Part shown: positions 9,841 to 18,900 of the stretch, in pieces
How the letters are laid out: each line of letters begins with the position of its first letter
Position numbering within the stretch: the first letter of the stretch is position 1
Assembly (NCBI GenBank): GCA_015075325.1
Contig: JABTUP010000005.1
Span: 62,001 to 126,000 of the forward strand
Length of the DNA: 64,000 bases
Source: Flavobacteriales bacterium
Lineage (GTDB): Bacteria; Bacteroidota; Bacteroidia; Flavobacteriales_E; Vicingaceae
Reading direction: 5' to 3'
Notes under the pieces: generated by a model
Told to the model about the DNA's origin: nothing
Database searches by the model: none
What the model saw: the letters and a program-made list of their open reading frames with translations, nothing else
Position numbers and translations under genes: made by a program

Positions 9841-10218
9841 ATGGATATAATTATTTCAGTATTACAAATTTCTTTAGCTGGAGTTTTTGCATACACTGGT
9901 TTAACCAAAATTATTAAAGGAAAAGTTGCTTTTTCAAACAGCAAAAGTTGGGAAGCAGATTATTCGGCCTCAACGCTTAAATTTTTTGGATTTTTAGAAG
10001 TGTTGGGAGCAATTGGTTTACTTGCACCACATTATTTAAATGTATTACCCATACTTACTCCAGTTGCAGCAACTGCTTTAGCTATGGTAATGGCGGGTGC
10101 AATATTAGCTCATATTAGAAGAGAAGAACATAAAATGATTTTTTTGAATATTATCATTATTTTTCTGCTTGCTGGTATTGGTTTTGAGAGATTGTTAGAG
10201 CTTTATGTAAATTATTAA
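9841..10218 (+). CDS. DoxX-like small membrane protein
   Basis: The 125-residue protein has four hydrophobic helices (about 5-22, 45-65, 72-90, 98-118) and the DoxX-like N-terminal pattern FAYTGLTKIIKG. A loop between helices 1 and 2 carries SWEADYSASTLKFFGFLEVLGAIGL, typical of the DoxX-like family (PF13564). DoxX relatives are inner-membrane proteins linked in some bacteria to thiol or redox stress; the precise role here is unknown. It is a single-gene transcript ending in a strong shared terminator. Confidence 0.78.
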   Translation: MDIIISVLQISLAGVFAYTGLTKIIKGKVAFSNSKSWEADYSASTLKFFGFLEVLGAIGLLAPHYLNVLPILTPVAATALAMVMAGAILAHIRREEHKMIFLNIIIIFLLAGIGFERLLELYVNY

Positions 10219-10233
10219 AAAAAATATTAAAAC

Positions 10234-10273
10234 AAAAAAAAGCAGGTAATTTTTAAATTACCTGCTTTTTTTT
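10234..10273. terminator. Bidirectional terminator between the DoxX-like gene and gdhA
   Basis: AGCAGGTAATT pairs with AATTACCTGCT around a 4-base loop. It has eight A on the left and eight T on the right, so it can end both converging transcripts. Confidence 0.9.
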
Positions 10274-10288
10274 GTTTGAGTAAGTGTT

Positions 10289-11641
10289 TTATACGTGTCC
10301 TTGGTCAATCATTGCATCAGCAACTTTAACAAATCCTGCAATATTTGCACCTTTAACGTAATCTACTTTTCCTTCTTTTTTATCGTATCCATACTGAACA
10401 CAACTTCTGTGAATTTCAATCATAATGTCGTGTAAATGTTCGTCAACTACTTTTGCCGACCATGATAAACGTTGAGAGTTTTGCGACATTTCCAATCCAG
10501 AAGTTGCAACACCACCTGCGTTAACAGCTTTTCCTGGAGCAAATACAACTCCTGCAGCTTTTAACAATTTATATGCTTCAAGTGTAGTTGGCATATTTGC
10601 TACTTCAACTAAATAAGGAACTTTATTTTTTATTAATTCCTTAGCATCAGCCACATCAACTTCGTTTTGAGTTGCACATGGCATTGCTATATCCACTTTT
10701 AAACCCCAAGGTTTTTTCCCTGCATGAAATACTGCTCCAAATTTATCTGCATAATCTTGAACCTTATCTCTACCACTAGCTCTCATTTCCAATAAGTAAT
10801 CTACTTTTTTACCTGTAATTCCTTTTTCGTCGTAAACAAATCCATCAGGACCAGAAATAGCAACAACCTTACCTCCTAATTCATCAATTTTTTTAGCAAC
10901 ACCCCAAGCTACATTACCAAAACCTGAAACAGCAACTGTTTTTCCTTTAATGGAATCTCCTACATTTTTTAAAATTTCTTGAGTAAAATAAACAGCACCA
11001 AAACCTGTTGCTTCAGGTCTAATTAACGAACCTCCCCAATTGATTCCTTTTCCTGTAAAAACGCCTGTAAATTCGTTGGCTAATCTTTTGTATTGACCAT
11101 ACATAAAACCAACCTCTCTAGCACCAACACCTATATCTCCAGCTGGAACATCGGTATCAGGACCAATATGACGAAAAAGTTCTGTCATTAAACTTTGGCA
11201 AAAACGCATAATCTCGTTATCTGATTTTCCTCTTGGGTCAAAATCAGCACCACCTTTACCACCACCCATTGGCAATGATGTTAAGCTATTTTTTAACGTT
11301 TGTTCAAACGCTAAAAATTTCATTACACTTAGGTTTACTGTTGGATGAAAACGCATTCCACCTTTGTATGGACCTATAGCACTATTCATTTGAACTCTGT
11401 AACCAGTATTAATCTGGAAATTACCTTTGTCGTCTACCCAAGGAATTCTGAAAATAATAGCTCTTTCTGGCATTGCCAATCTTTCTAAAATTTTAGCTTC
11501 TTTGTATTTTGGGTGTTTTGCAATATACGGTAGTACTGTTTCTGCTACTTCCTCAACTGCCTGTAAAAATTCTTTCTCATGACCAAACTTTTCTCTAAAA
11601 GGAGCCATAAAATTTTCTAATTCTTCTTTGTGATTTGACAT
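10289..11641 (-). CDS. gdhA: NADP-type glutamate dehydrogenase
   Basis: The start is the ATG giving MSNHKEELENFMAPF, which makes 450 residues, the normal length. The frame is open 35 codons further, but a -7 promoter box lies inside that extension. The hexameric class of glutamate dehydrogenase is clear from YRVQMNSAIGPYKGGMRF, the catalytic-lysine region SLPMGGGKGGADFDPRG, DTDVPAGDIGVGAREVGFM and the Rossmann motif VSGFGNVAWG. The enzyme interconverts 2-oxoglutarate plus ammonium and glutamate. NADP preference is inferred from similarity to the biosynthetic type. The gene is monocistronic. Confidence 0.95.
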   Translation of the reverse strand: MSNHKEELENFMAPFREKFGHEKEFLQAVEEVAETVLPYIAKHPKYKEAKILERLAMPERAIIFRIPWVDDKGNFQINTGYRVQMNSAIGPYKGGMRFHPTVNLSVMKFLAFEQTLKNSLTSLPMGGGKGGADFDPRGKSDNEIMRFCQSLMTELFRHIGPDTDVPAGDIGVGAREVGFMYGQYKRLANEFTGVFTGKGINWGGSLIRPEATGFGAVYFTQEILKNVGDSIKGKTVAVSGFGNVAWGVAKKIDELGGKVVAISGPDGFVYDEKGITGKKVDYLLEMRASGRDKVQDYADKFGAVFHAGKKPWGLKVDIAMPCATQNEVDVADAKELIKNKVPYLVEVANMPTTLEAYKLLKAAGVVFAPGKAVNAGGVATSGLEMSQNSQRLSWSAKVVDEHLHDIMIEIHRSCVQYGYDKKEGKVDYVKGANIAGFVKVADAMIDQGHV

Positions 11642-11687
11642 ATATATAAAATTTTTTAAATTTCTAAATTCATGTAAATTGAATTGA

Positions 11688-11695
11688 CAAATGTA
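11688..11695 (-). promoter_or_regulatory. Predicted -7 box of gdhA
   Basis: Minus-strand TACATTTG matches TAnnTTTG exactly, 46 bases before the chosen ATG. It lies within the open-frame extension, which argues for the shorter protein. A TTA rather than TTG is found near -33. Confidence 0.45.
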
Positions 11696-11836
11696 TATAT
11701 TTTTAATACTAACTTCTCCTTTTACAACATAAATTAGATTAACCACAATTATTCATCTTCACAACTCTATTATCTTTATACTAAACCACTTAAAACTAGG
11801 TTAAAATATCTTAATTGCTCTTTTATTAATTTAATT

Positions 11837-11863
11837 TTGTTTTCTTATTTAAAGTTACTTTTG
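11837..11863 (+). promoter_or_regulatory. Predicted promoter of pabA/trpG
   Basis: TTG, a 16-base spacer and TACTTTTG. The box ends 9 bases before the ATG, so the 5' leader would be only a few bases long. Confidence 0.5.
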
Positions 11864-11872
11864 TAGTGCTTT

Positions 11873-12454
11873 ATGAACCAACACAATCACATACTTCTAT
11901 TAGATAATTTTGATTCGTTTACTTACAATTTGGTTCATTATATTGAATCGATTTCAGATTTTACTGTTGATGTTTTTCGAAACAACGAAATTTCAATAGA
12001 AAAAGTAAACGACTATGAAATAATTATTTTATCGCCAGGTCCAGGTTTACCTAAAGATGCTGGAATTACAAAACAACTAATTGAAACTTATGCCCCACAC
12101 AAAAAAATATTGGGAGTTTGTTTAGGTATGCAAGCTATTGGAGAGGTATTTGGCGGAAAATTAAAAAATTTAGAAAAAGTGTATCACGGAATTTCTACAC
12201 CAATAAAAGTAATTGATAAAGACAATTTGCTTTTTAACAATTTAACTGAACAATTGAATGTTGGTCGTTATCATAGTTGGGTAATTGATAAAAATTGTTT
12301 CCCAACTGTTTTAAGTATTACATCAATTGACGAAAACAATGAGCCCATGTCGTTAAAACACAACAAATTTCAGGTTTATGGCGTTCAATTTCATCCTGAA
12401 TCCATTTTAACAGAACACGGTAAGACAATACTTAGAAATTTCTTGGCGTCTTAA
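11873..12454 (+). CDS. pabA: Glutamine amidotransferase subunit of anthranilate / aminodeoxychorismate synthase
   Basis: A 193-residue class I glutamine amidotransferase with LLLDNFDSFTYNLVHY at the N-terminus, nucleophile Cys83 in GVCLGMQAIGEVFGG, and the His174-Glu176 dyad in GVQFHPESILTEHG. It supplies ammonia to chorismate for either tryptophan or folate synthesis. No trpE or pabB is adjacent. A stand-alone gene of this type often serves both pathways, so PabA or TrpG cannot be decided from this window. It ends in a 4-base convergent overlap with the PAS gene. Confidence 0.88.
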   Translation: MNQHNHILLLDNFDSFTYNLVHYIESISDFTVDVFRNNEISIEKVNDYEIIILSPGPGLPKDAGITKQLIETYAPHKKILGVCLGMQAIGEVFGGKLKNLEKVYHGISTPIKVIDKDNLLFNNLTEQLNVGRYHSWVIDKNCFPTVLSITSIDENNEPMSLKHNKFQVYGVQFHPESILTEHGKTILRNFLAS

Positions 12455-13050
12455 TTATTTTTCCAATAATATTCGAAACAAATTGGGCAAATGGTATGAC
12501 TCATGTTTTTAGGTTGTTTTTCAACCCAATTGCCAACCCAATCCCAAATTTCACTTTCGTTTTTTCTTTGGGTTCTTCTACAATTGCTGCATTGATTTAT
12601 AAAACCATTTTGTTGAAGGTAATTTTCAATTATTGGATTAGTGCTATTTTTATTAATACCTTCCTCTACAGCTAAAGCGTTTAAAAAAAGCAATCCTTTT
12701 TTATTTCTTAAAGGATATATTTTTTGCATAAACAACCGATAAACCTTATTACTAGAGCACTCATATATTAATTTATCTCCTTTACCTAAAGATATTATTT
12801 TTAGAAGTTTATCTTTATAAATCGCCTTTAAATCACCACTAATTGCATCTAAAACATTTGCTCCATAAGAATATTTCTTTGAAATAGTAGGCTCTCCTCC
12901 ATTTTCCTCTGCAAATTTTAAATAAGCTAAATTGTGATAAATAATTCTAAAGTTTTCATCAACAACATATATGCTGTGTTTATCGTTAGACAAAATAGAC
13001 CTATCGAAATCGTGAATTTCATTTATGTATTGATTAAGTTGCTGCCCCAT
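12451..13050 (-). CDS. PAS-like sensor protein with C-terminal Cys-rich 'SHGICP'-type motif
   Basis: In this 199-residue protein residues of about 20-130 look like a PAS domain (SIYVVDENFRIIYHN at the start, then a beta-sheet core). Residues 150-195 carry CSNCRR (Cys154, Cys157), WDWVGNWVEKQP and SHTICPICFEYYW (Cys188, Cys191). That arrangement is the short Cys4 module found at the C-terminus of many PAS or receiver proteins, usually spelled SHGICP, and probably binds a metal. There is no kinase or output domain, so it may act through a partner. It lies 20 bases downstream of the EamA transporter gene and may share its transcript. Confidence 0.6.
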   Translation of the reverse strand: MGQQLNQYINEIHDFDRSILSNDKHSIYVVDENFRIIYHNLAYLKFAEENGGEPTISKKYSYGANVLDAISGDLKAIYKDKLLKIISLGKGDKLIYECSSNKVYRLFMQKIYPLRNKKGLLFLNALAVEEGINKNSTNPIIENYLQQNGFINQCSNCRRTQRKNESEIWDWVGNWVEKQPKNMSHTICPICFEYYWKNN

Positions 13051-13070
13051 TAGTTATGTAAAATCAACTA

Positions 13071-13955
13071 TTACGATTTAGAGTCAATCTTGTTTCTTTT
13101 AAAATAAGCATTTAAGAAAATGGTAACCAATACTATTATGGTACCCATATAAAAACCCGAACTCATGGTTTCTGTTTCTGGCCAAATTAGGAGTGCCAAA
13201 ATAATAGAGTAAATAGGTTCAAGATTAACACTAATGGTTACGGTATAAGGCGATATTTTTTTCATTACTTCAACACTTACAATAAAAGCAAAAGCTGTAC
13301 AAACTGTTCCTAAAATCAGCAACCATTTAAAATCGGTCCAGCTTATTTTATATGCAGAAAAATTCAATCCATTTGCTCCAATCAAATAGATTGAAACAAT
13401 AGAAAATGCTCCTAACAATTCATAAAAAGAAATGGTTTTAGCATTAGTTTCTTTAACCAACATTCCGTTTAACACTGTAAACCACGATGCTAAGGCAGCA
13501 GAAAAGAAACTCAACAACATTCCGTTTAGGTAACTAAATTCGAAACTAAAAATAAAATACAAACCCACAATAATTAACAAACCAAATATTAATTCGTAAG
13601 GTTTTATTTTTCGTTTAAAATAAAAAGGTTCAATTAGCGAAGTAAACAATGTGCTGCTAGAAAAACATACCAACGCAATGGAAACATTTGACTGCTTAAT
13701 TGCTTCAAAAAAAGTAATCCAATGAACAGCAATTACAACCCCTACCAATAGTATTTTAAATAAAAGTTTTCGAGTAATTTTTAGTGAATGTTTTGTAATA
13801 AAAAAATACCCTAGAATAGCAATTAATGCTATTCCAACCCTATACCAAACCAACAGATACGAGTCGGCTTCGATTAGTTTTCCTAAAATTCCGGTAAAAC
13901 CAAATATCAACACAATAATATGTAGCCAAATATGATATTTGTATTTACTTAACAT
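13071..13955 (-). CDS. EamA/DMT-family transporter
   Basis: The 294-residue protein has ten predicted membrane helices in two EamA repeats (about 8-140 and 150-285). Typical family features include SNVSIALVCFSSSTLFTSLIEPF in the first half and a second-half SVNLEPIYSIILALLIWPE. Members export metabolites such as amino acids or carry nucleotide sugars; the substrate here is unknown. A TACTTTTG box ends 5 bases before the ATG. The PAS-Cys protein gene follows 20 bases downstream on the same strand. Confidence 0.88.
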   Translation of the reverse strand: MLSKYKYHIWLHIIVLIFGFTGILGKLIEADSYLLVWYRVGIALIAILGYFFITKHSLKITRKLLFKILLVGVVIAVHWITFFEAIKQSNVSIALVCFSSSTLFTSLIEPFYFKRKIKPYELIFGLLIIVGLYFIFSFEFSYLNGMLLSFFSAALASWFTVLNGMLVKETNAKTISFYELLGAFSIVSIYLIGANGLNFSAYKISWTDFKWLLILGTVCTAFAFIVSVEVMKKISPYTVTISVNLEPIYSIILALLIWPETETMSSGFYMGTIIVLVTIFLNAYFKRNKIDSKS

Positions 13956-13960
13956 GTTGC

Positions 13961-13968
13961 CAAAAGTA
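13961..13968 (-). promoter_or_regulatory. Predicted -7 box of the EamA transporter gene, abutting the start codon
   Basis: Minus-strand TACTTTTG matches TAnnTTTG exactly and ends 5 bases before the ATG, so the transcript would be leaderless or nearly so. Confidence 0.45.
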
Positions 13969-13996
13969 ATGGTAATTTGTTCATAATTCTTTTAAT

Positions 13997-14023
13997 TTGA
14001 ATAAGAGATTTGGATTACTTTTG
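13997..14023 (+). promoter_or_regulatory. Predicted promoter of the 162-residue lipoprotein gene
   Basis: TTG, a 16-base spacer and TACTTTTG, ending 27 bases before the ATG. It is arranged back to back with the EamA promoter. Confidence 0.5.
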
Positions 14024-14050
14024 GGTATTAATATTTATTTTATTTGAAGG

Positions 14051-14539
14051 ATGAAAACATTTTTTAAATCAAGCATTTTCGCAATTATCATCATAATGAC
14101 TTCTTGTGTTGGAAGCGATTCGTATTACGATCAAATAACCAAAGTAAAATCAATTTCAGAAAGGATAGCAGACTTAAATAAGTCACTTACCGAAATTCGT
14201 AAATCTGAAAAAAAATCGGCTTTAATTACTGAAGATGAGAAATTTTTAGAGTATGAATATCCTGTTGGTGAGAATGATTCATACAAAGCAACGTACTTTT
14301 TTGATGATGCTGGTTGTTTTGAAGTTGGCTTAGACACTTATTTTTCATTAGAAAGTGATACGAAACTAGTGTTTGATGAAATAAAATTAGTTTTTGAAAA
14401 AGACGAACGCTTTGGTGAAGCTACCGACTCAAACAGTTTGTTGGAATGGTCTAGTAAAGATGGTTTGATTTCTGTTCAATTGGATTATATTAACTTAGAC
14501 AAAGGAATGATTTCATTAACAGTTTTTGCAAATCAGTAA
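14051..14539 (+). CDS. Putative lipoprotein of unknown function
   Basis: The 162-residue protein has a lipoprotein signal peptide ending IIIIMTSCVGSD (Cys19). A short predicted coiled segment (about 28-55) is followed by a mixed alpha/beta domain with KATYFFDDAGCFEVGLDTYF. No recognised family. It is monocistronic with its own promoter and is convergent with the DUF502 gene, whose stop lies 4 bases away. Location at a membrane is inferred from the lipobox. Confidence 0.65.
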   Translation: MKTFFKSSIFAIIIIMTSCVGSDSYYDQITKVKSISERIADLNKSLTEIRKSEKKSALITEDEKFLEYEYPVGENDSYKATYFFDDAGCFEVGLDTYFSLESDTKLVFDEIKLVFEKDERFGEATDSNSLLEWSSKDGLISVQLDYINLDKGMISLTVFANQ

Positions 14540-14543
14540 AAAC

Positions 14544-15119
14544 TTATTTTGGTTTAGTTTCAACTTCTTCATCATTTTCCTCAATTTCTGTAACCCCTCC
14601 AGAAATAACAAACTTCATAATGTCCGCTGAATTTCCATCAACAGGAGAAACACTGGTTTTGGGCACAACAATTAAGTTGCCTGTAAGTGCATAAGAAAAC
14701 GGAATATACACAGCAACTTTATCGGCAGAAATGCCCAAATCGGTTAAATCATGCTGAGTAACAAAACCAAAACGCTCTACATTCCCCTCCATTTTTACCA
14801 AAACTGGTTCTGTAAATCGCTTTTTCTTACCAACAAATGCTGAAAGCAAATCCTTTACCGAAGTATAAACTGTTTTGATTAACGGAACTTTATCTAAATA
14901 TTTATCAACGCTAATAATGTTTGGTGTAATGAATCTAGTTCCTATAAAACCTATTAAAGTAAGCGAACTTAAAATAATGAGTAATCCTAACCCAGGAACC
15001 TTAACAGGAATAATTCCATCAACAAAAATTATTGCTTCAATTATTACATAAACTGTTGCAAACACAGGAAGTGTATACAATAATCCTTGTAAAAAATAAC
15101 TCAATATTCGCTTCATCAT
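14544..15119 (-). CDS. DUF502 family membrane protein
   Basis: The 191-residue protein has two helices near the N-terminus (about 8-27 and 45-62) followed by the conserved DUF502 core: DKYLDKVPLIKTVYTSVKDL, then the GFVTQ and VYIPFSYALTGNLIVVP motifs. DUF502 proteins are inner-membrane proteins of unknown function found widely in bacteria and plants. The C-terminus is acidic (EIEENDEEVE). The start codon overlaps the stop of the upstream YjbR-like gene by 4 bases, indicating translational coupling. Confidence 0.85.
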   Translation of the reverse strand: MMKRILSYFLQGLLYTLPVFATVYVIIEAIIFVDGIIPVKVPGLGLLIILSSLTLIGFIGTRFITPNIISVDKYLDKVPLIKTVYTSVKDLLSAFVGKKKRFTEPVLVKMEGNVERFGFVTQHDLTDLGISADKVAVYIPFSYALTGNLIVVPKTSVSPVDGNSADIMKFVISGGVTEIEENDEEVETKPK

Positions 15120-15466
15120 CTTTCTAATTCCTCTTTTAATTTTTTTGTTAAACTACTCACTACTAATTTATACGATTCGTCAACCAACTCTAAAACCAAT
15201 TTATCACTAACATCAGTATTTACATACACACTATTCCAATGAACTTTGCTCATGTGGTAACCAGGTTTAATTCCTTCATACTTCTCTCTTAACTCTACTG
15301 CTTTTTCTGGGTCTGATTTTAAATTGATGAAATCAAAATTTTCAACATCTACCAAAGCAAACATTTTACCCATTACTTTAAAAACCAACGTATTTTTATC
15401 AAAAGGAAAATCCTCTGTTACTCCTTTCTTTTGAATACAATAGTCTCTTAACTCCTCAATATTCAT
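15116..15466 (-). CDS. MmcQ/YjbR-family protein
   Basis: The 116-residue protein covers the whole family: an N-terminal IEELRDYCIQKKGVTEDFPF, central VFKVMGKMFALVDVE, and the typical GYHMSKVHWNSVYV. The family has a CyaY-like fold and has been suggested to bind DNA, but its role is not established. It lies 6 bases after the Lrp gene and overlaps the DUF502 gene by 4 bases, so the three are one operon. Confidence 0.85.
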   Translation of the reverse strand: MNIEELRDYCIQKKGVTEDFPFDKNTLVFKVMGKMFALVDVENFDFINLKSDPEKAVELREKYEGIKPGYHMSKVHWNSVYVNTDVSDKLVLELVDESYKLVVSSLTKKLKEELER

Positions 15467-15472
15467 TTTAGA

Positions 15473-15940
15473 TTACTTATACTTATAAGGAAGTACCGAT
15501 GAGTGTTTGTCTTTATTTATTACTATCATCGAATGCATGTTTAAAATTTGCTCAATTGGCGATAATTTTTCTTTTACCAGCACATCAAATTCTTTAATGT
15601 CTTTTACCATAATTTTAAGCAAATAATCGGCCTGACCAGTTACATTATAACACTCCATTATTTCATCAATTTTATTGATTTGAGCAACAAAGTCGTTAAT
15701 AGCATTGTCGCGTTGACGGATTAATGAAATTTGCATATATGCTGTAATTCCTAGTTCTAGTTTTTCCTCGTCAACCAAAGCATGATAACTTTTTATAAAG
15801 CCGTTGCTTTCTAATTTTTTAACACGTTCTAAGGTAGGTGCAGGCGACAAACCAATGTCTTTCGACAACTGTAAATTAGTTATTTTACCGTTTTCTTGTA
15901 ATTTTTTTAAGATTTTTAAATCAATCGAATCTAGCTTCAT
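15473..15940 (-). CDS. Lrp/AsnC-family transcriptional regulator
   Basis: In this 155-residue protein an N-terminal winged helix-turn-helix (about 4-50; LDSIDLKILKKLQENGKITN, LSKDIGLSPAPTLERVKKLE) is followed by an AsnC ligand-binding domain (about 65-145) with the glycine turn YNVTGQADYLLKI. Lrp-family proteins bind amino acids and control amino acid metabolism or act globally. The ligand here is unknown. It heads a three-gene operon and has a TAnnTTTG box upstream. Confidence 0.9.
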   Translation of the reverse strand: MKLDSIDLKILKKLQENGKITNLQLSKDIGLSPAPTLERVKKLESNGFIKSYHALVDEEKLELGITAYMQISLIRQRDNAINDFVAQINKIDEIMECYNVTGQADYLLKIMVKDIKEFDVLVKEKLSPIEQILNMHSMIVINKDKHSSVLPYKYK

Positions 15941-15963
15941 TGTAAAATTTTATTTTGTTTTGT

Positions 15964-15971
15964 CAAAAATA
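15964..15971 (-). promoter_or_regulatory. Predicted -7 box of the Lrp-family gene
   Basis: Minus-strand TATTTTTG matches TAnnTTTG exactly, 23 bases before the ATG. No clear TTG lies at -33. Confidence 0.35.
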
Positions 15972-16015
15972 ACAAATTAAAAGTTTGAAATAGTTCGATT
16001 TATGAAAAATTATTT

Positions 16016-16762
16016 CTATATTATTTTATACAAAATTGGCTTACTTGGTGAAGCATCGTTTTCGAAAGGTGCAATTTGAAGATTTAAAAAATACTCGCCA
16101 TCTGTAATATAATCATCAACAAAAATCAATTCTGTAATGGTTCGTTCTAAATTTGGATTTTCTGGATAGTTCCAAAAAATATGATGCGAAATCAATGCTC
16201 CGCCATCTTCTTCCTTATCAACAGACGGTGTATCAATTAGAATATGTTTAACTCCATTTTCAACCAAAAAACCTACCGCCTCATGATGAATAAAAGCAGG
16301 ATTGGTGTTGGAATATTGCATTTCTAGTTTTGATGGTAAGTTGGGCAATGTTCTGATAACAACAGCATCAGCCAAACTATTATTCCAAACCGATTGTATT
16401 TGCTGCAAAGTAATTACTTGATTATCTCCTTGTTTTTCGGGTAATATAGTCACCAGTTTTGCCAAACAAAAAAACTGTTTTAAGCATTGGTTAATGGTAT
16501 AAAACTCTTTACTAATATGACCAACACATTCGGTGTGTGTTCCATGTCCGTGAGGATTAAAAAAGATGTTTCTAAAATTTACTGCACCACCTAAATTTAC
16601 ATCGCCCACAAAACCGTGTTCCATAACAGGAGTAAACTCTGGCGGACTAACATACCATGCTGTAGGATTTGTATCATCAGCTTTTAAAGGCATAGCTATA
16701 TCCAACGGTTTTGATAAATCAATTTGGTAAGTATTGTTTTTATATTCTATTGTTGCCTTCAT
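16016..16762 (-). CDS. Cyclase-family hydrolase (kynurenine formamidase-like)
   Basis: The 248-residue protein carries the metal-binding motif HGHGTHTECVGH (about residues 72-83) and a downstream HHEAVGFLVENGVKHILIDTPSVD typical of the cyclase family (PF04199). Family members include kynurenine formamidase (KynB) and polyketide cyclases; the substrate here is uncertain because no tryptophan-degradation genes are nearby. The start codon overlaps the hemW stop by 4 bases (ATGA), so it is translationally coupled to hemW. Confidence 0.8.
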   Translation of the reverse strand: MKATIEYKNNTYQIDLSKPLDIAMPLKADDTNPTAWYVSPPEFTPVMEHGFVGDVNLGGAVNFRNIFFNPHGHGTHTECVGHISKEFYTINQCLKQFFCLAKLVTILPEKQGDNQVITLQQIQSVWNNSLADAVVIRTLPNLPSKLEMQYSNTNPAFIHHEAVGFLVENGVKHILIDTPSVDKEEDGGALISHHIFWNYPENPNLERTITELIFVDDYITDGEYFLNLQIAPFENDASPSKPILYKII

Positions 16763-17886
16763 GGTATAAAAAATAAATCGCTCGAAATTTTATCTGCTAT
16801 AAAAATACCTTTTTTGGTTAAAATGAACACATTTTTTCTTTGTTGAACAAAGTTGTTTTGTAAAAATGGAGAGATTTCTTTTTTAAAATGATGAATTAAT
16901 GTGGAATTGAATTTATTGTTTAAATCCATTATATCGATACCCCAAATGGTTCTTAATCGAGTTAAAACATATTCGTTATAAGCGGTATTTTCATCTATTA
17001 TTTCTTCTTCAAAAAACAACGTGTTATTTTCAATTGCGTTAATGTATTTCGGATTATTTGAAACATTCCACAACCTTTTATTTCCAACAAAACTGTGTGC
17101 CGAAGGCCCAAACCCTAAATATGCTATTCCTTTCCAGTAATTGCTATTGTGCTGAGAAACAAATCCTTCTTTTGCAAAATTTGAAATTTCGTATTGTTTT
17201 AACCCAATCGATTCGGTAAAATCCATCAACCTATTAAACTGTAAAACAACTTCTTCTTCGGGTAAAAGTTGAATTTTTTTGGTTTTCACTTGATGGTTAA
17301 TTGCTGTTTTGGGCTCTATGGTTAACGAATAAGCTGATAAATGTGGAATATTGAGTTCTTCCACTTTTTTTAGGTTTTTCTCCCACTTTTGTTGAGTTAA
17401 TGTAGGCGTACCATAAATTAAATCGATAGTAATATTATCGAAACCTGCATCTTGACTCATTAAAATAGATTGCTCCGCCTCATTTGCAGCATGTGCACGA
17501 TTAAAAAACTGTAAATCGTCATCGAAAAACGATTGTACACCAATGCTTAAACGGTTTACTCCAGCACTTTTTAACTCATCGAGTTTTTGTTTGGTTAAAT
17601 CATCAGGATTGCATTCTACAGTTAATTCTACTTCCTTTGCAATAGCGTAATTTTTATTTAAAGCATCAATTAAAAGTTTCAACTCATCTATACCTAATAT
17701 AGATGGAGTACCGCCTCCAAAGTAAATGGTTGAAATGGGTTCTTTTAAGTCATTTCTTTTTAAAACGATTTCTTTAAGCATAGCAGCAATCAATGCTTTT
17801 TTATTTTTTAGTGAAGTAGAAAAATGAAAATCGCAGTAGCTACATTTTTGCTTACAAAATGGAATATGAAGATAAATACCAGCCAA
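16759..17886 (-). CDS. hemW: Radical SAM heme chaperone HemW
   Basis: A full-length 375-residue protein whose N-terminus, IYLHIPFCKQKCSYCDFHF, contains the CxxxCxxC cluster-binding motif and the following Cys/aromatic pattern of the HemW subgroup. Then come YFGGGTPS, TVECNPDD, GVNRLSIGVQSF and the C-terminal HemN_C region. HemW homologues insert heme into haemoproteins rather than acting as coproporphyrinogen dehydrogenase. HemN proper is longer and has a different N-terminus. It lies 14 bases after obgE on the same strand. Confidence 0.92.
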   Translation of the reverse strand: MAGIYLHIPFCKQKCSYCDFHFSTSLKNKKALIAAMLKEIVLKRNDLKEPISTIYFGGGTPSILGIDELKLLIDALNKNYAIAKEVELTVECNPDDLTKQKLDELKSAGVNRLSIGVQSFFDDDLQFFNRAHAANEAEQSILMSQDAGFDNITIDLIYGTPTLTQQKWEKNLKKVEELNIPHLSAYSLTIEPKTAINHQVKTKKIQLLPEEEVVLQFNRLMDFTESIGLKQYEISNFAKEGFVSQHNSNYWKGIAYLGFGPSAHSFVGNKRLWNVSNNPKYINAIENNTLFFEEEIIDENTAYNEYVLTRLRTIWGIDIMDLNNKFNSTLIHHFKKEISPFLQNNFVQQRKNVFILTKKGIFIADKISSDLFFIP

Positions 17887-17900
17887 ATGTTCGGTAAGAA

Positions 17901-18890
17901 TTAACTGTTAATCTTTTCCCAAATCATGTCTTTTAGTTCCATTAAGCCTTGCTCGGCAACAGAAGAAATGAATATGTGTGGTATTTTGGGCAAATCTTTT
18001 TCAATTTCGGCTTTTAACTCATTATCTAACAAATCGGATTTTGAGATGGCTAAAATTCTATTTTTATCTAATAATTCGGGATTAAATTGAGCAATTTCGT
18101 TTAACAATGTTTTGTATTCTTTATTAATATCATCACTATCGGCAGCAATTACAAAAAGCAATACAGAGTTACGCTCAATGTGTCGTAAAAATCGAATTCC
18201 TAATCCTCTACCTTCATGAGCTCCTTCAATAATTCCAGGAATGTCTGCCATTACAAACGAACGATAATCGCGATAAGGAACCATTCCTAAATTTGGAACA
18301 ATTGTAGTAAAAGGATAATCGGCAATTTCGGGTTTAGCTGCAGATAATACCGATAATAAAGTTGATTTCCCTGCATTTGGAAAACCTACCAAACCAACAT
18401 CTGCCAGCACTTTTAATTCTAAAATTCGCCAACCTTCTTCGCTATCTCCACCAGGCTGGGCATACATTGGAGCTTGGTTGGTTGCCGATTTAAAATGGTC
18501 ATTTCCTTTTCCTCCTCTACCTCCAGGCATTAAAATATGTTCTTCTCCATGCTCTGTAATCTCAAACAAAACTTCACCAGTTTCTGGGTCTTTTGCAATT
18601 GTACCAAGCGGTACATTTACATAAACATCTTCGCCTTCTGCTCCGGTGCTTCTTGATTCACCACCGGCTTCACCATGTCCAGCTTTTATGTGTCGTTTGT
18701 ATTTTAAGTGTAGTAGAGTCCATAAATTTTTATCTCCTCTAACAATAACATGACCGCCTCTACCACCATCACCTCCATCAGGTCCACCTTTGGCTTCGTA
18801 TTTTTCGCGACGAAAATGGCGAGAACCAGCCCCCCCTTTACCAGAACGGCAATGTATTTTTACATAATCGATAAAGTTTGTGCTTGCCAT
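17901..18890 (-). CDS. obgE: GTPase ObgE/CgtA
   Basis: The 329-residue protein has a glycine-rich Obg fold (about 1-157; [34 protein letters not shown]) and a G domain with G1 [10 protein letters not shown]3 [16 protein letters not shown] and G4 SKSD. Obg GTPases take part in large ribosomal subunit assembly and stringent-response control. There is no OCT domain, which is usual for this phylum. The adk gene would normally be the near neighbour; here a four-helix-bundle gene flanked by repeats lies between them. Confidence 0.96.
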   Translation of the reverse strand: MASTNFIDYVKIHCRSGKGGAGSRHFRREKYEAKGGPDGGDGGRGGHVIVRGDKNLWTLLHLKYKRHIKAGHGEAGGESRSTGAEGEDVYVNVPLGTIAKDPETGEVLFEITEHGEEHILMPGGRGGKGNDHFKSATNQAPMYAQPGGDSEEGWRILELKVLADVGLVGFPNAGKSTLLSVLSAAKPEIADYPFTTIVPNLGMVPYRDYRSFVMADIPGIIEGAHEGRGLGIRFLRHIERNSVLLFVIAADSDDINKEYKTLLNEIAQFNPELLDKNRILAISKSDLLDNELKAEIEKDLPKIPHIFISSVAEQGLMELKDMIWEKINS

Positions 18891-18900
18891 GTTTTATTAG

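Noticed and set aside
11642..11746. 35-codon N-terminal extension of glutamate dehydrogenase
   Set aside because: A -7 promoter box lies within it and the family length is reached from the internal ATG.
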